Source: Geitlerinema sp. BBD 1991-9 (lineage in GTDB: Bacteria > Cyanobacteriota > Cyanobacteriia > Cyanobacteriales > Geitlerinemataceae). Taken from it: a stretch of 64,000 nt of DNA. Positions 17,443 through 26,946 of the stretch are shown here, piece by piece. Numbering within the stretch: the first letter of the stretch is position 1; each line of letters starts with the position of its first letter. The notes under the pieces were generated by a model. That model was not told the origin of the DNA, made no database searches, and was given only the letters and a program-made list of their open reading frames with translations. The position numbers and the translations under genes are program-made. The stretch is from positions 160,835-224,834 of the forward strand of contig LWRO01000021.1 of the NCBI GenBank assembly GCA_001657325.1, given 5' to 3'.

Positions 17443-18489
17443 ATGAACGTCAATTACTGCTTGCCGAAACTTCTTGCGACGTGGTCGATTGGTTTGAGTT
17501 TACTCGTTCTGGGAACGGGATGCCAACAAACACTCGAACCTCCGTCTGACTCGTCAGCTCAAGCACAAACGCCGATGAGTTCCACGATTACAGTTGATGG
17601 GTCTAGCACGGTCTACCCCATTACGAACGAAATTGCTCAAGAATACCAACTCCTCGACACTCAAAAACCACAAATTGACGTGTCTGTCTCGGGAACGGGC
17701 GGTGGTTTTCGCAAGTTTTGCGCGGGAGAAACCGACATCAGTAACGCCTCCCGTCCTATCTCGAAATCGGAGATGGAAACCTGTAAACAAGCAGGCATTC
17801 GTTATATCGAACTTCCCATCGCCTACGACGCACTTACGGTCGTCGTCAACCCCGATAACGATTGGGCGAGCGATATCACGCTGGCCGAACTGAAGAAAAT
17901 GTGGGAACCCGACGCAGAAGGACAAGTGACGACCTGGAGTCAAGTCCGCGAGGGTTGGCCGGACGAACCGATGATCCTTTACGGGCCGGGAGAAGATTCG
18001 GGAACCTTCGATTACTTCACGGAAGCGATCGTTGGCGAGTCTGGAGACAGTCGTAAGGACTACACGGCGAGTGAAGACGATACACTGACCGTTCGTGGGG
18101 TCAGTCGCGACCTCAACGGATTGGGCTACTTCGGCTATGCGTACTATGAAGAAAACCTGACTCAGTTGAAAGCTATCGAAATTGAAGGTGTAGCCCCTTC
18201 GCGAGAAAACGTTGTTAACAGTGAGTATCAGCCGTTTTCGCGTCCGCTGTTTATTTACGTAAACGCTGATGCGCTCGACGCCAAGCCCGAACTTGAAAGT
18301 TTTGTCGATTACTATCTCACACACGGTCGGCAGTTTGTCAAAGTTGCGGGCTACGTTGCGCTTTCCGACGAAATTTACAATCTCGCTTACGAGCATTTTG
18401 TCGATCGTCGCGTGGGAACAGTATTTGAAGGAGAAGCACAATTCGGTCTCACGATCGAAGAACTCCTGCAAAAAGAAGCTGAATTTTAA
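17443..18489 (+). CDS. pstS: Phosphate-binding lipoprotein PstS/SphX (set 3, intact)
   Basis: A 348-residue protein with lipobox LGTGC (Cys27). The PstS domain shows [70 protein letters not shown] and, unlike the first pstS, an uninterrupted C-terminus ([39 protein letters not shown]). It probably supplies binding-protein function for the neighbouring transporters, especially if the first pstS is truly broken. No convincing Pho box is seen directly upstream. A strong terminator follows. Confidence 0.95.
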   Translation: MNVNYCLPKLLATWSIGLSLLVLGTGCQQTLEPPSDSSAQAQTPMSSTITVDGSSTVYPITNEIAQEYQLLDTQKPQIDVSVSGTGGGFRKFCAGETDISNASRPISKSEMETCKQAGIRYIELPIAYDALTVVVNPDNDWASDITLAELKKMWEPDAEGQVTTWSQVREGWPDEPMILYGPGEDSGTFDYFTEAIVGESGDSRKDYTASEDDTLTVRGVSRDLNGLGYFGYAYYEENLTQLKAIEIEGVAPSRENVVNSEYQPFSRPLFIYVNADALDAKPELESFVDYYLTHGRQFVKVAGYVALSDEIYNLAYEHFVDRRVGTVFEGEAQFGLTIEELLQKEAEF

Positions 18490-18524
18490 AGGCATTCTTC
18501 CATTGAAGAGGTAAAGAACGACCC

Positions 18525-18555
18525 GTGAGGAGCGAAAACTGTTTTCGCTCCTCAC
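18525..18555 (+). terminator. Intrinsic terminator after the second pstS
   Basis: Arms GTGAGGAGCGAAAAC and GTTTTCGCTCCTCAC are perfectly complementary over 15 bp around a single T, followed by TTTCTC. Effective folding probably leaves a 3- to 5-nt loop. It closes the pst locus. Confidence 0.8.
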
Positions 18556-18657
18556 TTTCTCATCTCTCCATCTCTCCATCGCCTCACCTCCCCCCATCGC
18601 GGGCCGAGCTACACTAGAAATGCACTTCACATCACCCCTAGGCACGAACCACCCAAC

Positions 18658-20580
18658 ATGAAACGTCAACGGACACTCGCTTGGTTGAAGACACGATTGG
18701 GACGCACATCTCTACCCCAAGAACGCCCCCGTCAAAGCTTGCGAACGATTGCTACGACGTGGGCGCTCGTTCAAGTGTTGATGCTCGGAAGCCCAGCCCT
18801 CGCGCAACGAGAAGAGGAAGGGATGTCTTACAGCGAGTTCCTGGAAAATGTCGAACAGGGAAAAGTTGAAAAAGTCGATCTCGACCCCGCTCGTAACATT
18901 GCCCGCGTTACCCTCGAGAACCAAGACGAAAACACGCCCCCTCAAGAAGTTCGACTGTTTGAGGAAAATCCAGAGCTGATCGAACTGCTGCGAACCCACA
19001 ACGTCGAAATTGAAAGTAATCCGACCCCGGACAATAGTTTTGCCGTTGGAATTTTAGGGCAACTGCTGCTCGTCCTGATTTTAGTGGGTGGGTTAATGGC
19101 CATCGTTCGCCGCTCGACTCAGTCGGGAAATAACGCTTTGAACTTTGGTAAATCCCGCGCGCGATTCCACATGGAAGCGAAAACGGGCATTGCGTTCGAG
19201 GACGTGGCGGGAATTGAGGAAGCGAAGGAAGAACTGCAAGAAGTGGTGACGTTCCTGAAGCAACCGGAACGTTTTACGGCTATTGGGGCAAAGATTCCCC
19301 GTGGCGTGTTACTCATCGGACCGCCGGGGACGGGGAAAACGTTACTCGCGAAAGCGATCTCGGGGGAAGCGGGAGTTCCGTTTTTCAGCATTTCCGGTTC
19401 GGAGTTCGTGGAAATGTTCGTGGGGGTTGGCGCGTCGCGGGTGCGTGATTTGTTCCGAAAAGCGAAGGAAAACGCCCCTTGTCTGGTATTTATCGACGAA
19501 ATCGATGCGGTCGGCCGTCAGCGGGGAACGGGAATTGGTGGTGGGAACGACGAACGCGAACAAACTCTCAACCAATTGCTGACGGAAATGGACGGGTTTG
19601 AAGGCAACAGTGGCGTGATTGCCATTGCCGCAACCAACCGCCCAGACGTTCTGGATACGGCACTGTTGCGACCGGGACGCTTCGATCGACAGGTAACGGT
19701 TAGTTTACCGACGTATAACGGGCGCTTGGGTATTTTGCAGGTTCACGCCCGCAATAAGAAACTCGCACCGGAGGTGTCTCTCGAACGCATTGCTCGTCGC
19801 ACGCCTGGGTTTTCGGGTGCTGATTTGGCAAACCTCCTCAACGAAGCGGCGATTTTAACGGCCCGTCGGCGCAAGTCGGCGATCGAGGATTGGGAAATTG
19901 AAGATGCGATCGATCGAATTTCAATCGGCTTGAAATTAATGCCACTGCTTGATAGTAAGAAAAAGCGTATCATCGCCTATCACGAGATCGGCCACGCCTT
20001 GTTGATGACGTTGCTGAAAAATTCCGATCCGTTGAATAAGGTGACGATCGTGCCGCGTTCGGGAGGAGTGGGTGGCTTTGCCCAACAGATTTTTGACGAG
20101 GATATGGTCGATAGCGGGATGTACAGTCGCAGTTGGCTGATCGATCGAATGATTATCACGCTCGGCGGCCGCGCGGCGGAAACGGTGGTGTTTGGCGATG
20201 CAGAGGTGACGATTGGGGCGAGTAACGATTTGAAAGTCGTAGCGACGTTGGCTCGGGAGATGGTGACGTTGTACGGGATGTCCGATCTCGGCCCGGTTGC
20301 GTTGGAAAGCCGCAATAACGAAGTTTTCCTCGGCCGCGATCTGATGCCGAGTTCGGAATATTCTGAGGAAATGGCAACGCAGGTCGATCGACAGGTTCGA
20401 TCGATCGCCCAACGCTGCTATGAAGAAGCGTGTCGGATTTTGCAAGAAAACCGCCCGTTAATGGATCGCTTGGTGGATTTGTTGCTGGATAAAGAGGAAA
20501 TCGACGGCGAAGAGTTTCGTCGTATTGTCGCTCAAGAAACGGAATTACCCGAGCGTCAACTCGTTGCAACTCCGAATTAG
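18658..20580 (+). CDS. ftsH: ATP-dependent zinc metalloprotease FtsH
   Basis: A 640-residue thylakoid or plasma-membrane protease. Two membrane segments (about 32-48 and 127-148) flank a lumenal domain. The AAA module has Walker A GPPGTGKT (221-228), Walker B LVFIDEID (276-283) and the second region of homology [20 protein letters not shown]. The protease domain has the zinc site HEIGH near 442-446, with Ile in place of the more usual Ala, and the third ligand Asp in ASNDLKVV. Cyanobacterial FtsH complexes degrade damaged D1 and control stress regulators. It is monocistronic with a clear terminator. Confidence 0.96.
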   Translation: MKRQRTLAWLKTRLGRTSLPQERPRQSLRTIATTWALVQVLMLGSPALAQREEEGMSYSEFLENVEQGKVEKVDLDPARNIARVTLENQDENTPPQEVRLFEENPELIELLRTHNVEIESNPTPDNSFAVGILGQLLLVLILVGGLMAIVRRSTQSGNNALNFGKSRARFHMEAKTGIAFEDVAGIEEAKEELQEVVTFLKQPERFTAIGAKIPRGVLLIGPPGTGKTLLAKAISGEAGVPFFSISGSEFVEMFVGVGASRVRDLFRKAKENAPCLVFIDEIDAVGRQRGTGIGGGNDEREQTLNQLLTEMDGFEGNSGVIAIAATNRPDVLDTALLRPGRFDRQVTVSLPTYNGRLGILQVHARNKKLAPEVSLERIARRTPGFSGADLANLLNEAAILTARRRKSAIEDWEIEDAIDRISIGLKLMPLLDSKKKRIIAYHEIGHALLMTLLKNSDPLNKVTIVPRSGGVGGFAQQIFDEDMVDSGMYSRSWLIDRMIITLGGRAAETVVFGDAEVTIGASNDLKVVATLAREMVTLYGMSDLGPVALESRNNEVFLGRDLMPSSEYSEEMATQVDRQVRSIAQRCYEEACRILQENRPLMDRLVDLLLDKEEIDGEEFRRIVAQETELPERQLVATPN

Positions 20581-20609
20581 TTCAGTTCGCACGCCGAACT
20601 CGAGCGTCA

Positions 20610-20641
20610 ACCCCTCTCCCGTCGGGAGAGGGGTCTGTTTT
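20610..20641 (+). terminator. Intrinsic terminator after ftsH
   Basis: A stem of 11-12 bp (ACCCCTCTCCCG / CGGGAGAGGGGT) with a tight loop is followed by CTGTTTT, starting 30 bases after the ftsH stop. Confidence 0.85.
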
Positions 20642-20642
20642 A

Positions 20643-20828
20643 GGGGTCTCTCACCGTGAGTCTCGGACGAAAGGGAACGCCAGCCAGAGAAACGCAGGAG
20701 ACGGAAGTGCTTGAGGATCGCTGGCTGATACGAAATCCACTTCTCAAATCAGCGAATAAAATTGCCCCCGTAGAGTCCTTGCGTGCAAGGACTCTACGGG
20801 GTTTCGATCGCAAAAGTGAGATGCACCC
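20643..20828 (+). repeat. Decayed MITE-like element, copy G
   Basis: The right end (TTTCGATCGCAAAAGTGAGATGCACCC region) is intact. The left end GGGGTCTCTCAC is only a shortened match to GGGTGCATCTCAC. The interior is different from other copies and contains a 16-bp perfect hairpin, CCCGTAGAGTCCTTGC / GCAAGGACTCTACGGG, with a 2-nt loop at 20767-20800. No flanking duplication is visible. The left boundary is uncertain. Confidence 0.55.
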
Positions 20829-21323
20829 GTCGAACTTCCGTAAAAGTACGGTTGAAAAATTACAGCCGATCGGGTAATGCATTTAAAAAACAGTAAGTCA
20901 ACGGATCTAACGCCTACAAATTTTAACGAAATTGCTCTCAAACAGTGTTGAGAATTTTGACATCCGTATTTCTAACTATACGTTTTATTTGTATCCGTGA
21001 TTTCTAGGTTTTTTTTAAATATCGATAAAGCGTCCATAAAAATAGCTTAAAGACTGTCTTGATTCGGTTGACACATAAATATCAAAGAATTTAGTGTGAA
21101 TTTAGGGTTTTCAATTTAACTAAATAAGCTCGATCGAATCGCTCGGTATAGACCAGAAACTCGATCCAGGCTTCAGAATATAGCAACACTCGATCGATCT
21201 CAAGATGCCATACACACTGCAACGTCGTTTGAAGATTTCTATAACGAACGACCTCGAGTGTGTTGGGCTTCCGTTTTCTCCTGTTCGTTTCGATCGTCGG
21301 TTTACAAAAGGATTTGATTTATC
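20829..21323. other. Intergenic region upstream of the PEP-CTERM gene
   Basis: About 500 bp of AT-richer non-coding DNA. I see no gene, RNA or strong repeat. The AAAGGAT just before position 21324 is the ribosome-binding site of the next gene. Confidence 0.5.
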
Positions 21324-22133
21324 ATGTCTAATTTCGCGTATAAAGTTGTATCGACGTGTGCTGTTCTCTCACTCTCGATCGTGGGTTCGATCGGTTTGAG
21401 TTCTCCCGCCCGCGCCTACACGGTCTTTTTCGGCGAAGATTTAAACAACAGTTCCTATCGACCGCTCGCCGAGTACGACAAGGCCACCCAAGCAGAAGCC
21501 GATTTTCTCTCCCATCTTTCTGGTGTTGGGACTGCGACTTTTGAAACCTTTGCCACCCAAACCTACAGTCCGCTGAGTTTAGATTTTGGAGAGGCGGGAA
21601 CGGCAACGCTCAACGGACATGGTGTCATCAAATCCATTCCCGAGGGTTCCACCAACGGCTACGGACGCTACGCTATTTCCCAAAACAACTATTGGGAAGC
21701 CAACGCCGCTGGTAATAACTTCTTGGTGGAATTTAGCGAGGCTGTAGCAGCCTTTGGATTCTACGGTGTCGATTTGGGCGATTTTGGTGGTGAACTGACT
21801 CTCAATCTGAATCTCGCCAACGGTACACAAACCGCCGTCAAAGTCCCAAACACGGTTGGACGTTATGGTAGTACAGATGGTTCGGTGTTGTACTTCGGTT
21901 TGATTGCCGACAGCGTAGAGGAAGTATTTACCAGCTTGTCGTTCGATATGACGGCACCGGAAAGCGGTATCATGGCTGACATTTTCGCTTTCGACAACAT
22001 GACGGTCGGTAGTCTCTCCCAAGTCAAACACGCGGACGGAAGCCAGTCCCAAGACGTTCCCGAACCCGCCTCGGTACTGGCGTTATTCGCGGTTGGAACC
22101 CTGGCCACTCGCATTCGCAAGCGGATCGCTTAA
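21324..22133 (+). CDS. PEP-CTERM sorting domain protein
   Basis: A 269-residue exported protein. It has a signal peptide (cleavage near ARAYT, about residue 32), a beta-rich body with repeated Gly/Asn/Asp-rich strands, and the C-terminal sorting signal VPEPASVLALFAVGTLATRIRKR. This signal is the PEP motif, a hydrophobic helix and a basic tail recognised by exosortase. Such proteins are usually surface or matrix components; nothing in the body identifies a ligand. Its stop overlaps the convergent YqjG-like gene by 4 bp. Confidence 0.9.
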   Translation: MSNFAYKVVSTCAVLSLSIVGSIGLSSPARAYTVFFGEDLNNSSYRPLAEYDKATQAEADFLSHLSGVGTATFETFATQTYSPLSLDFGEAGTATLNGHGVIKSIPEGSTNGYGRYAISQNNYWEANAAGNNFLVEFSEAVAAFGFYGVDLGDFGGELTLNLNLANGTQTAVKVPNTVGRYGSTDGSVLYFGLIADSVEEVFTSLSFDMTAPESGIMADIFAFDNMTVGSLSQVKHADGSQSQDVPEPASVLALFAVGTLATRIRKRIA

Positions 22134-23104
22134 ACCCCTCGATCGTGGGGAATCGTAAAGTCGATTTCCGGACCGATGGGAACGACTCCTGTGGGATTGA
22201 TGGTTGTGTGGCTTTGATAGTAGTGTTTTTTAATGTGTGAGAAATTGACAGTCTCTGCAACACCAGGGGTTTGATACAGATCGCGCACGTATGCCCATAA
22301 ATTGGGGTAGTCTACAATTCGGCGAACGTTGCATTTGAAATGTCCCACGTAAACTGGATCGAAGCGAACCAACGTGGTGAAGAGTCGCCAGTCTGCTTCC
22401 GTGACGAGATCGCCCGTGAGGTAACGTTGCGTTGACAGGCGTTGTTCGAGCCAATCGAGCGTGTCAAACAGGGGTTTGATTGCCTCTTCATAGGCTTCTT
22501 GGGTGGTGGAAAATCCACATTTATAGACCCCGTTGTTAACGGTATCGTAGATTCGATCGTTCAGAGTCTGAATTTCGTCTCTCAAGGATTCTGGATAGTA
22601 GTCTCCAGGTTTTGCGTTCGTGCGATCGAACGCACTGTTGAACATACGAATAATTTCCGAAGATTCGTTGTTCACAATCGTTTGAGTTTGTTTGTCCCAA
22701 AGAATTGGCACAGTAACCCGGCCGGTATAGTTCGGATCGGCTTGGGTGTAGATTTCATACAAATACTTGGCGTTGAAAATCGGATCTTCAACAACCCCTT
22801 CACCTGGCTCGAACGTCCAACCTCGATCGCCCATAAACCAATGTACGACAGAGACCGAGATGATTTTTTCTAACCCTTTAAGTTCCCGGAAAATGAGTGT
22901 GCGGTGCGCCCAAGGACAGGCATAGGATACATAGAGATGGTAACGCCCGGGTTCTGCTTGGAAACCTCCGTTTCCTGTCGGGCCGGGGCTACCATCCGGT
23001 GTGACCCAGTTGCGGAACTGAGAGGCTTTGCGAACAAATCGCCCACCGGTGCTGGCGGTGTCGTACCACCGATCGTGCCAAACGCCATCAATCAAAAGTC
23101 CCAT
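22130..23104 (-). CDS. yqjG: Glutathionyl-hydroquinone reductase (ECM4/YqjG type GST)
   Basis: A 324-residue Xi-class glutathione transferase. The redox-active Cys sits in YACPWAHRTLIF, and family blocks WFMGDRGWTF, TVPILWDKQTQTIVNNESSEIIRMFN and the C-terminal helical domain with VYKCGFSTTQEAY and LTEADWRLFTTLVRFDPVYVGHFKCN follow. These enzymes reduce glutathionyl-hydroquinones to hydroquinones. It is the last of four same-strand genes (TetR, SDR, cupin, this one) that look like a quinone or electrophile detoxification set. Confidence 0.93.
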   Translation of the reverse strand: MGLLIDGVWHDRWYDTASTGGRFVRKASQFRNWVTPDGSPGPTGNGGFQAEPGRYHLYVSYACPWAHRTLIFRELKGLEKIISVSVVHWFMGDRGWTFEPGEGVVEDPIFNAKYLYEIYTQADPNYTGRVTVPILWDKQTQTIVNNESSEIIRMFNSAFDRTNAKPGDYYPESLRDEIQTLNDRIYDTVNNGVYKCGFSTTQEAYEEAIKPLFDTLDWLEQRLSTQRYLTGDLVTEADWRLFTTLVRFDPVYVGHFKCNVRRIVDYPNLWAYVRDLYQTPGVAETVNFSHIKKHYYQSHTTINPTGVVPIGPEIDFTIPHDRGV

Positions 23105-23300
23105 ACGTTTTCTGTGAGCTACAGCCTGAATTTGGATTGAATCGAGATCGATTATTGGGGAACGATGCGGACTGCCGCCATTTGATACGGCTGGGAGAAC
23201 GGGAGAACAATCGGATTGAGTCTAAGACGTATTTTAGCTTGCCTCGGCGGGAAGCCCCGCACCCTAAACATCGATCCCGTCCTGCTTTCTCTCTCGATCG

Positions 23301-23960
23301 CTACGGCGTATCGAGATGTCCGGTTTTGACGTAAATTAAGCACCCTTCACGGCTAAACGGGGTATGCACGCTCCCCGACGGATTCCGTAACCAAGTCCCC
23401 TGGGGATAAACGCCCTGTTCGTCCTCCAGAACACCGTCTAGGACAAAAATTTCTTCGCCGCCCCAATGCTGATGGCGCTGGAAGGTCGTACCTGCTGCCC
23501 ATTTCACCAGTGCGACTTGCTCGGTTCCATAGGTATGTAACGGCATGACTTGCAGTCCGGGAACTAAGCCGGGACTCCAATCTGCTTGGGTCGTGTCGAT
23601 GACGACCCGTTGTCGATCTTGTGGATGCATCTGCCAGAGTTTGACCAGGATGGTACAGCCATCTTCGCTGTAGGGCGTGTGACTGGAACCGACCGGATTG
23701 CGAATGTAAGTTCCGGGTTTGTAGTCTCCACGTTCGTCTGAAAAGATGCCCTCTAAGACCAAAAACTCTTCTCCCCCGCCATGGGTATGAGTTGAAAAGT
23801 GGCTCTCTGGAGCATAGCGCACAATGGATGTGGCGCGAGCGACTTCCTCTCCGTCCCGTTCTAGCATCCGTCGTTGTACCCCTATCATGGGTGAATCTGT
23901 CCAAGGCAGGTCTTCACTCCAGACAACCGCACGTTCTTTCAAATCAGCGTTCAGTTTCAT
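23301..23960 (-). CDS. Double-cupin ChrR-like protein
   Basis: A protein of about 219 residues containing two cupin barrels in tandem. The first has HFSTHTHGGGEEFLVLEG (metal-ligand His/Glu set), the second FQRHQHWGGEEIFVLDG. The repeat of RNPVGSSHTPYS and RNPSGSVHTPFS shows internal duplication. The family resembles the cupin half of the anti-sigma factor ChrR. There is no zinc-binding anti-sigma domain here, so a metal-dependent sensor or dioxygenase-like role is possible. GGAGG lies 6 nt before the second of two adjacent ATGs, which is why that start is chosen. Confidence 0.82.
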   Translation of the reverse strand: MKLNADLKERAVVWSEDLPWTDSPMIGVQRRMLERDGEEVARATSIVRYAPESHFSTHTHGGGEEFLVLEGIFSDERGDYKPGTYIRNPVGSSHTPYSEDGCTILVKLWQMHPQDRQRVVIDTTQADWSPGLVPGLQVMPLHTYGTEQVALVKWAAGTTFQRHQHWGGEEIFVLDGVLEDEQGVYPQGTWLRNPSGSVHTPFSREGCLIYVKTGHLDTP

Positions 23961-24123
23961 CATTTACCTCCATGATTCTGGTACTCGATAGAAGGCTCGG
24001 AGCGAGATCGGTTCAATAATGCTTGGGGGAAAGATAGCTCTTTGGGACTGAAGAGCAAGACCCAAGAGCTATCTGGTCTGATGCTTCATCAACCACGCTC
24101 GATGCTGTTCGAGCGTGTGGGTT

Positions 24124-24906
24124 TCAGTTGTACTGATTGCGACCGGCCATCACGCCACCGTCTACATCCCAAATTGCCCCTGTGACCCAACTCGCTTTGT
24201 CAGAGAGCAAAAAGGCGATCGATTCTGCTACATCGATCGGTGTTCCTACGCGACCGATGGGATGAAAATTGTTGAAGCCTTGCAAGGCACTATGAACTTG
24301 GTCTTTGGCGATAAAGCCTTCGTAGATTGGCGTTTCGACGACGGCAGGTGACACAGCATTAACGCGAATGTTTTTGTCAGCCAGCTCCATAGCCAAATGT
24401 TGTGTCAGAGAGTGCAATCCTGCTTTTGCCATGGAGTAAGACGATGATGGGGTTGCTTGAACGGCTTGTTTTGCCCACATTGAGCCGACGTTCACGATGG
24501 CACCTTTTTGTCCGCGATCGACGATCGTTTTAACAATTGCCTGGGTAATGAAGAACGTTGCTTTGTTGAGATCTAAATAGAGGTCGTAGTCTGACTCGGT
24601 GTGTTCCAAAAATGGCTTCGGCAAGAAAACTCCGGCTGCATTAACCAACAGGGTGGCATCTGCATGGTCGCGATCGAGCCGTTCGATTAAGGCTTCACGC
24701 TCTTCTGGCTTGGTAATGTCGGCACGTTCTCCAAATATATCTCCGAACTGGCTGAGTTCGGAGACGGCCGCTTGGAGTTTTTCCGGGCGATTGCCAATCA
24801 GTACCGCAGATCCACCCCGTTCGAGTACGAGCTGAGCGACTGCTTTGCCAATACCGCTGGTTCCACCGACGACGATTAATTTTTGACCGGTAAATTCTTG
24901 AGACAC
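24124..24906 (-). CDS. Short-chain dehydrogenase/reductase (SDR)
   Basis: A 260-residue classical SDR. It has the NAD(P)-binding GGTSGIG near the N-terminus, NAAG at the central strand, catalytic Ser in NVGSMW and YxxxK in YSMAK, then a PVV-type substrate loop and the C-terminal [10 protein letters not shown]. The substrate cannot be read from sequence. A TetR-type palindrome lies 39-54 bp upstream and matches the one before the tetR gene, so this gene is probably derepressed by the same ligand. Confidence 0.9.
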   Translation of the reverse strand: MSQEFTGQKLIVVGGTSGIGKAVAQLVLERGGSAVLIGNRPEKLQAAVSELSQFGDIFGERADITKPEEREALIERLDRDHADATLLVNAAGVFLPKPFLEHTESDYDLYLDLNKATFFITQAIVKTIVDRGQKGAIVNVGSMWAKQAVQATPSSSYSMAKAGLHSLTQHLAMELADKNIRVNAVSPAVVETPIYEGFIAKDQVHSALQGFNNFHPIGRVGTPIDVAESIAFLLSDKASWVTGAIWDVDGGVMAGRNQYN

Positions 24907-24944
24907 GATCGAACTCCTTTCAGTTAAAGTGAGGTTTGATTGAC

Positions 24945-24960
24945 TATCTACTAGTAGGTA
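24945..24960. promoter_or_regulatory. Predicted TetR operator, site 1
   Basis: TATCTACTAGTAGGTA is a 16-bp near-palindrome, one mismatch from the ideal TACCTACTAGTAGGTA. It sits between tetR and the SDR gene, upstream of the latter. A closely related site precedes tetR. Confidence 0.7.
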
Positions 24961-24978
24961 GATGATGAAGTAAAAAAA

Positions 24979-25554
24979 TTACGCTTTGGGGAATTTGGCC
25001 AAAAGCAGCGGGTAGACGACTTGCTCGAACGCAATGCGGCTGTCTTCGGCTGAGCGAGCCAGCAACTGCGCCCCTTGCAACATCGCAATGAGTCCCTTTG
25101 CTTCTTGCTCGACGGATGGCTGACATTGCCAGTTTTGCGCTTCACAGCCTTTCTGGAGCAATGCTGTTAGCCAAGCCTCGGTTTGCTGGAAAAACGCTCG
25201 AACTTCATCTCGGACAGACTGAGGTAAAACCGCAAAGTCAGCCGCTAACATGGCGCACAGACAGATTTGGTTTTGGTGTAGGCCATCTCGGTAGAGATCG
25301 GCAAACTGTATCAGCTGCTGCTCGCAACTCGTGGGAGACTGAGCAATGCGATCGCACCGGCGAGCCATCGTTTCTCGGTACTGCTGAACCAGCGTTCTGA
25401 CCAATTCGTCCTTTGAGGGGAAGTGGTAATGAATACTGGCTTTGCGAATACCGACTCGATCGGAAATATCGGCGTAGCTAAAGGCGCTATAACCTCGATT
25501 CCGCACAATGTCTCGGGCAACGTCTAAGATGTGTTGAGCTGTGTTTCTTTCCAT
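24979..25554 (-). CDS. TetR/AcrR family transcriptional regulator
   Basis: A 191-residue repressor. The N-terminal helix-turn-helix (residues 5-50: ILDVARDIVRNRGYSAFSYADISDRVGIRKASIHYHF) is typical of TetR, and the C-terminal helical ligand domain has several Cys residues (CLCAM, CEAQNWQC). It is the first gene of the SDR/cupin/YqjG set and most likely represses that set and itself through the two TACCTACTAG-type palindromes. The Cys cluster would suit sensing of thiol-reactive compounds, but that is inference. Confidence 0.92.
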   Translation of the reverse strand: MERNTAQHILDVARDIVRNRGYSAFSYADISDRVGIRKASIHYHFPSKDELVRTLVQQYRETMARRCDRIAQSPTSCEQQLIQFADLYRDGLHQNQICLCAMLAADFAVLPQSVRDEVRAFFQQTEAWLTALLQKGCEAQNWQCQPSVEQEAKGLIAMLQGAQLLARSAEDSRIAFEQVVYPLLLAKFPKA

Positions 25555-25566
25555 GGCTTTATTGTC

Positions 25567-25582
25567 TACCTACTAGATGGTA
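25567..25582. promoter_or_regulatory. Predicted TetR operator, site 2 (autoregulation)
   Basis: TACCTACTAGATGGTA has dyad arms TACC/GGTA around CTAG and begins 13 bp before the tetR ATG. It shares the TACTAG core and outer arm with site 1. Its position over the leader or promoter fits autorepression. Confidence 0.7.
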
Positions 25583-25661
25583 AATGTCAAGACCAAGTTT
25601 CATCAAAAAGGTTCGCCCGTCGATCGACCGTACAATCGACCGTAAAAAACGGTTTCGAGGA

Positions 25662-26291
25662 TTATCCGTTGCCTTCTGCGGCCATAGCTCTCAGAACCAA
25701 AGCCGGATCGACCCATCGATCGCCATAGCGCATTCCCCAGTGAAGGTGAGGGCCGGTGGTGCGTCCACTCATACCGACGCGGCCGATTCGCGCAGCTGAG
25801 GGAATTTGCTGGCCTTCTGAAATTTGAAGTCCGCCTCGTCGATCGAGTAAGGTCAATTGACCGTTGACGCGCTGCACCTGTCCTCCCATGTGACAGTAAA
25901 TATGTTCCCAGTCGCCGGATTGAACGACGAGACCGACACCACATCGATCGTCATCAATGACTTCTACGACAACTCCCGCCCACCAGCTTCGTATGTAACT
26001 TCCCTCTGGCGCGGCAATATCTAAACCCGAGTGAAATTCGTATCCGCCGTCCCAAAGTCGGTATCCGAACGGTGAGGTATAGGCTTGAAAGTTCTCGACC
26101 GGAAAGGAGGCACCTCGCCAGGAGGTGGCAGACAAATTCGTAGCGGTAGCGTTCTGGGGTTGTCCGTTCCACGCGAGAGTACTCAAACCACTGAGAAGTG
26201 TCAGTGCTGCGATCGAACGAGATCGCCGAAATACGCGACGGACGAAGTGGAAAATAGAAGAACGCTCGATCGAATGGCGTTGCGGAAACAT
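25662..26291 (-). CDS. M23 family metallopeptidase (LytM domain), exported
   Basis: A 209-residue protein with a basic N-terminus and hydrophobic export segment (about residues 24-42). The LytM peptidase domain has the zinc and catalytic motifs HSGLDIA and HLHWG and the intermediate HIYCHMG. It is a short form without LysM or coiled-coil regions. Family members cut peptide cross-links in peptidoglycan or activate amidases. No histidine of the active set is missing, so it should be active. Confidence 0.9.
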   Translation of the reverse strand: MFPQRHSIERSSIFHFVRRVFRRSRSIAALTLLSGLSTLAWNGQPQNATATNLSATSWRGASFPVENFQAYTSPFGYRLWDGGYEFHSGLDIAAPEGSYIRSWWAGVVVEVIDDDRCGVGLVVQSGDWEHIYCHMGGQVQRVNGQLTLLDRRGGLQISEGQQIPSAARIGRVGMSGRTTGPHLHWGMRYGDRWVDPALVLRAMAAEGNG

Positions 26292-26513
26292 TTTTGTAGA
26301 TTTTGAAACGTGTGAGGGCTTGCGAAGAGAGAATCTGACCCGATGTTGTATCCGTTCTCAACAGCTTTGTCAAGTCGGGATGAAATCGTTCCGTTCTGAC
26401 TTTAGGGATATCGGACGTCTGTAGCGAACGTTTGATAGTAATTTGCAAATTCCATAATGTTCGTTACGATCTGTAAAAAGTTTGTTAAGATTCTCAATTT
26501 TCTTCTTCTACCC

Positions 26514-26906
26514 ATGTTTGCCGATCTATTTCCCTTCCGATTTTCCATCGAAACCACAACCCTTGCAGGAACAGCATTATGGTCGCTCGCTCTGTATCTC
26601 GGCTTTTTTCCCGTCGGGGAATGGATTGCCGATCGATTGATGCGGTGGTTTAATTTTGCCGAACGCTCGCTGTATCTTTCTCAAGCCGAGTTCGATCGAA
26701 CTCGGCGCGGACGCGAAGCCCAAAATGCTTTCTATGCTTCGATTCTGAGTATTATTCCTTTTCTCGTTCTCGGGGGATTGTTCGAGTACGGTGTCGAGTG
26801 GGGATTGGGACGCAGTTGGGCGGTAAGTGTGGGAACGATCGCCTGTATCAGCGGCGGTGTGTACGAACTCGGACGGCGTGACGGACAAGCCTCAAAAGAC
26901 GATTGA
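26514..26906 (+). CDS. Conserved cyanobacterial membrane protein, unknown function
   Basis: A 130-residue protein with two or three hydrophobic segments (about 16-40, 73-92 and 100-118), split by a basic-acidic loop (AERSLYLSQAEFDRTRRGREAQ). I recognise no domain. The ATG (MFADLFPF) is chosen over one 19 codons upstream because the upstream stretch is Lys/Phe-rich and outside the coding-like composition. It stands alone and ends at a perfect hairpin. Confidence 0.65.
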   Translation: MFADLFPFRFSIETTTLAGTALWSLALYLGFFPVGEWIADRLMRWFNFAERSLYLSQAEFDRTRRGREAQNAFYASILSIIPFLVLGGLFEYGVEWGLGRSWAVSVGTIACISGGVYELGRRDGQASKDD

Positions 26907-26919
26907 GACTCAATTTAGC

Positions 26920-26946
26920 GTGCAAATTTATCATTCAAATTTGCAC
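26920..26946. terminator. Hairpin after the unknown membrane protein gene
   Basis: A perfect 10-bp stem (GTGCAAATTT / AAATTTGCAC) with a 7-nt loop starts 13 bases after the stop. There is no T-run; it may act in both directions. Confidence 0.6.
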
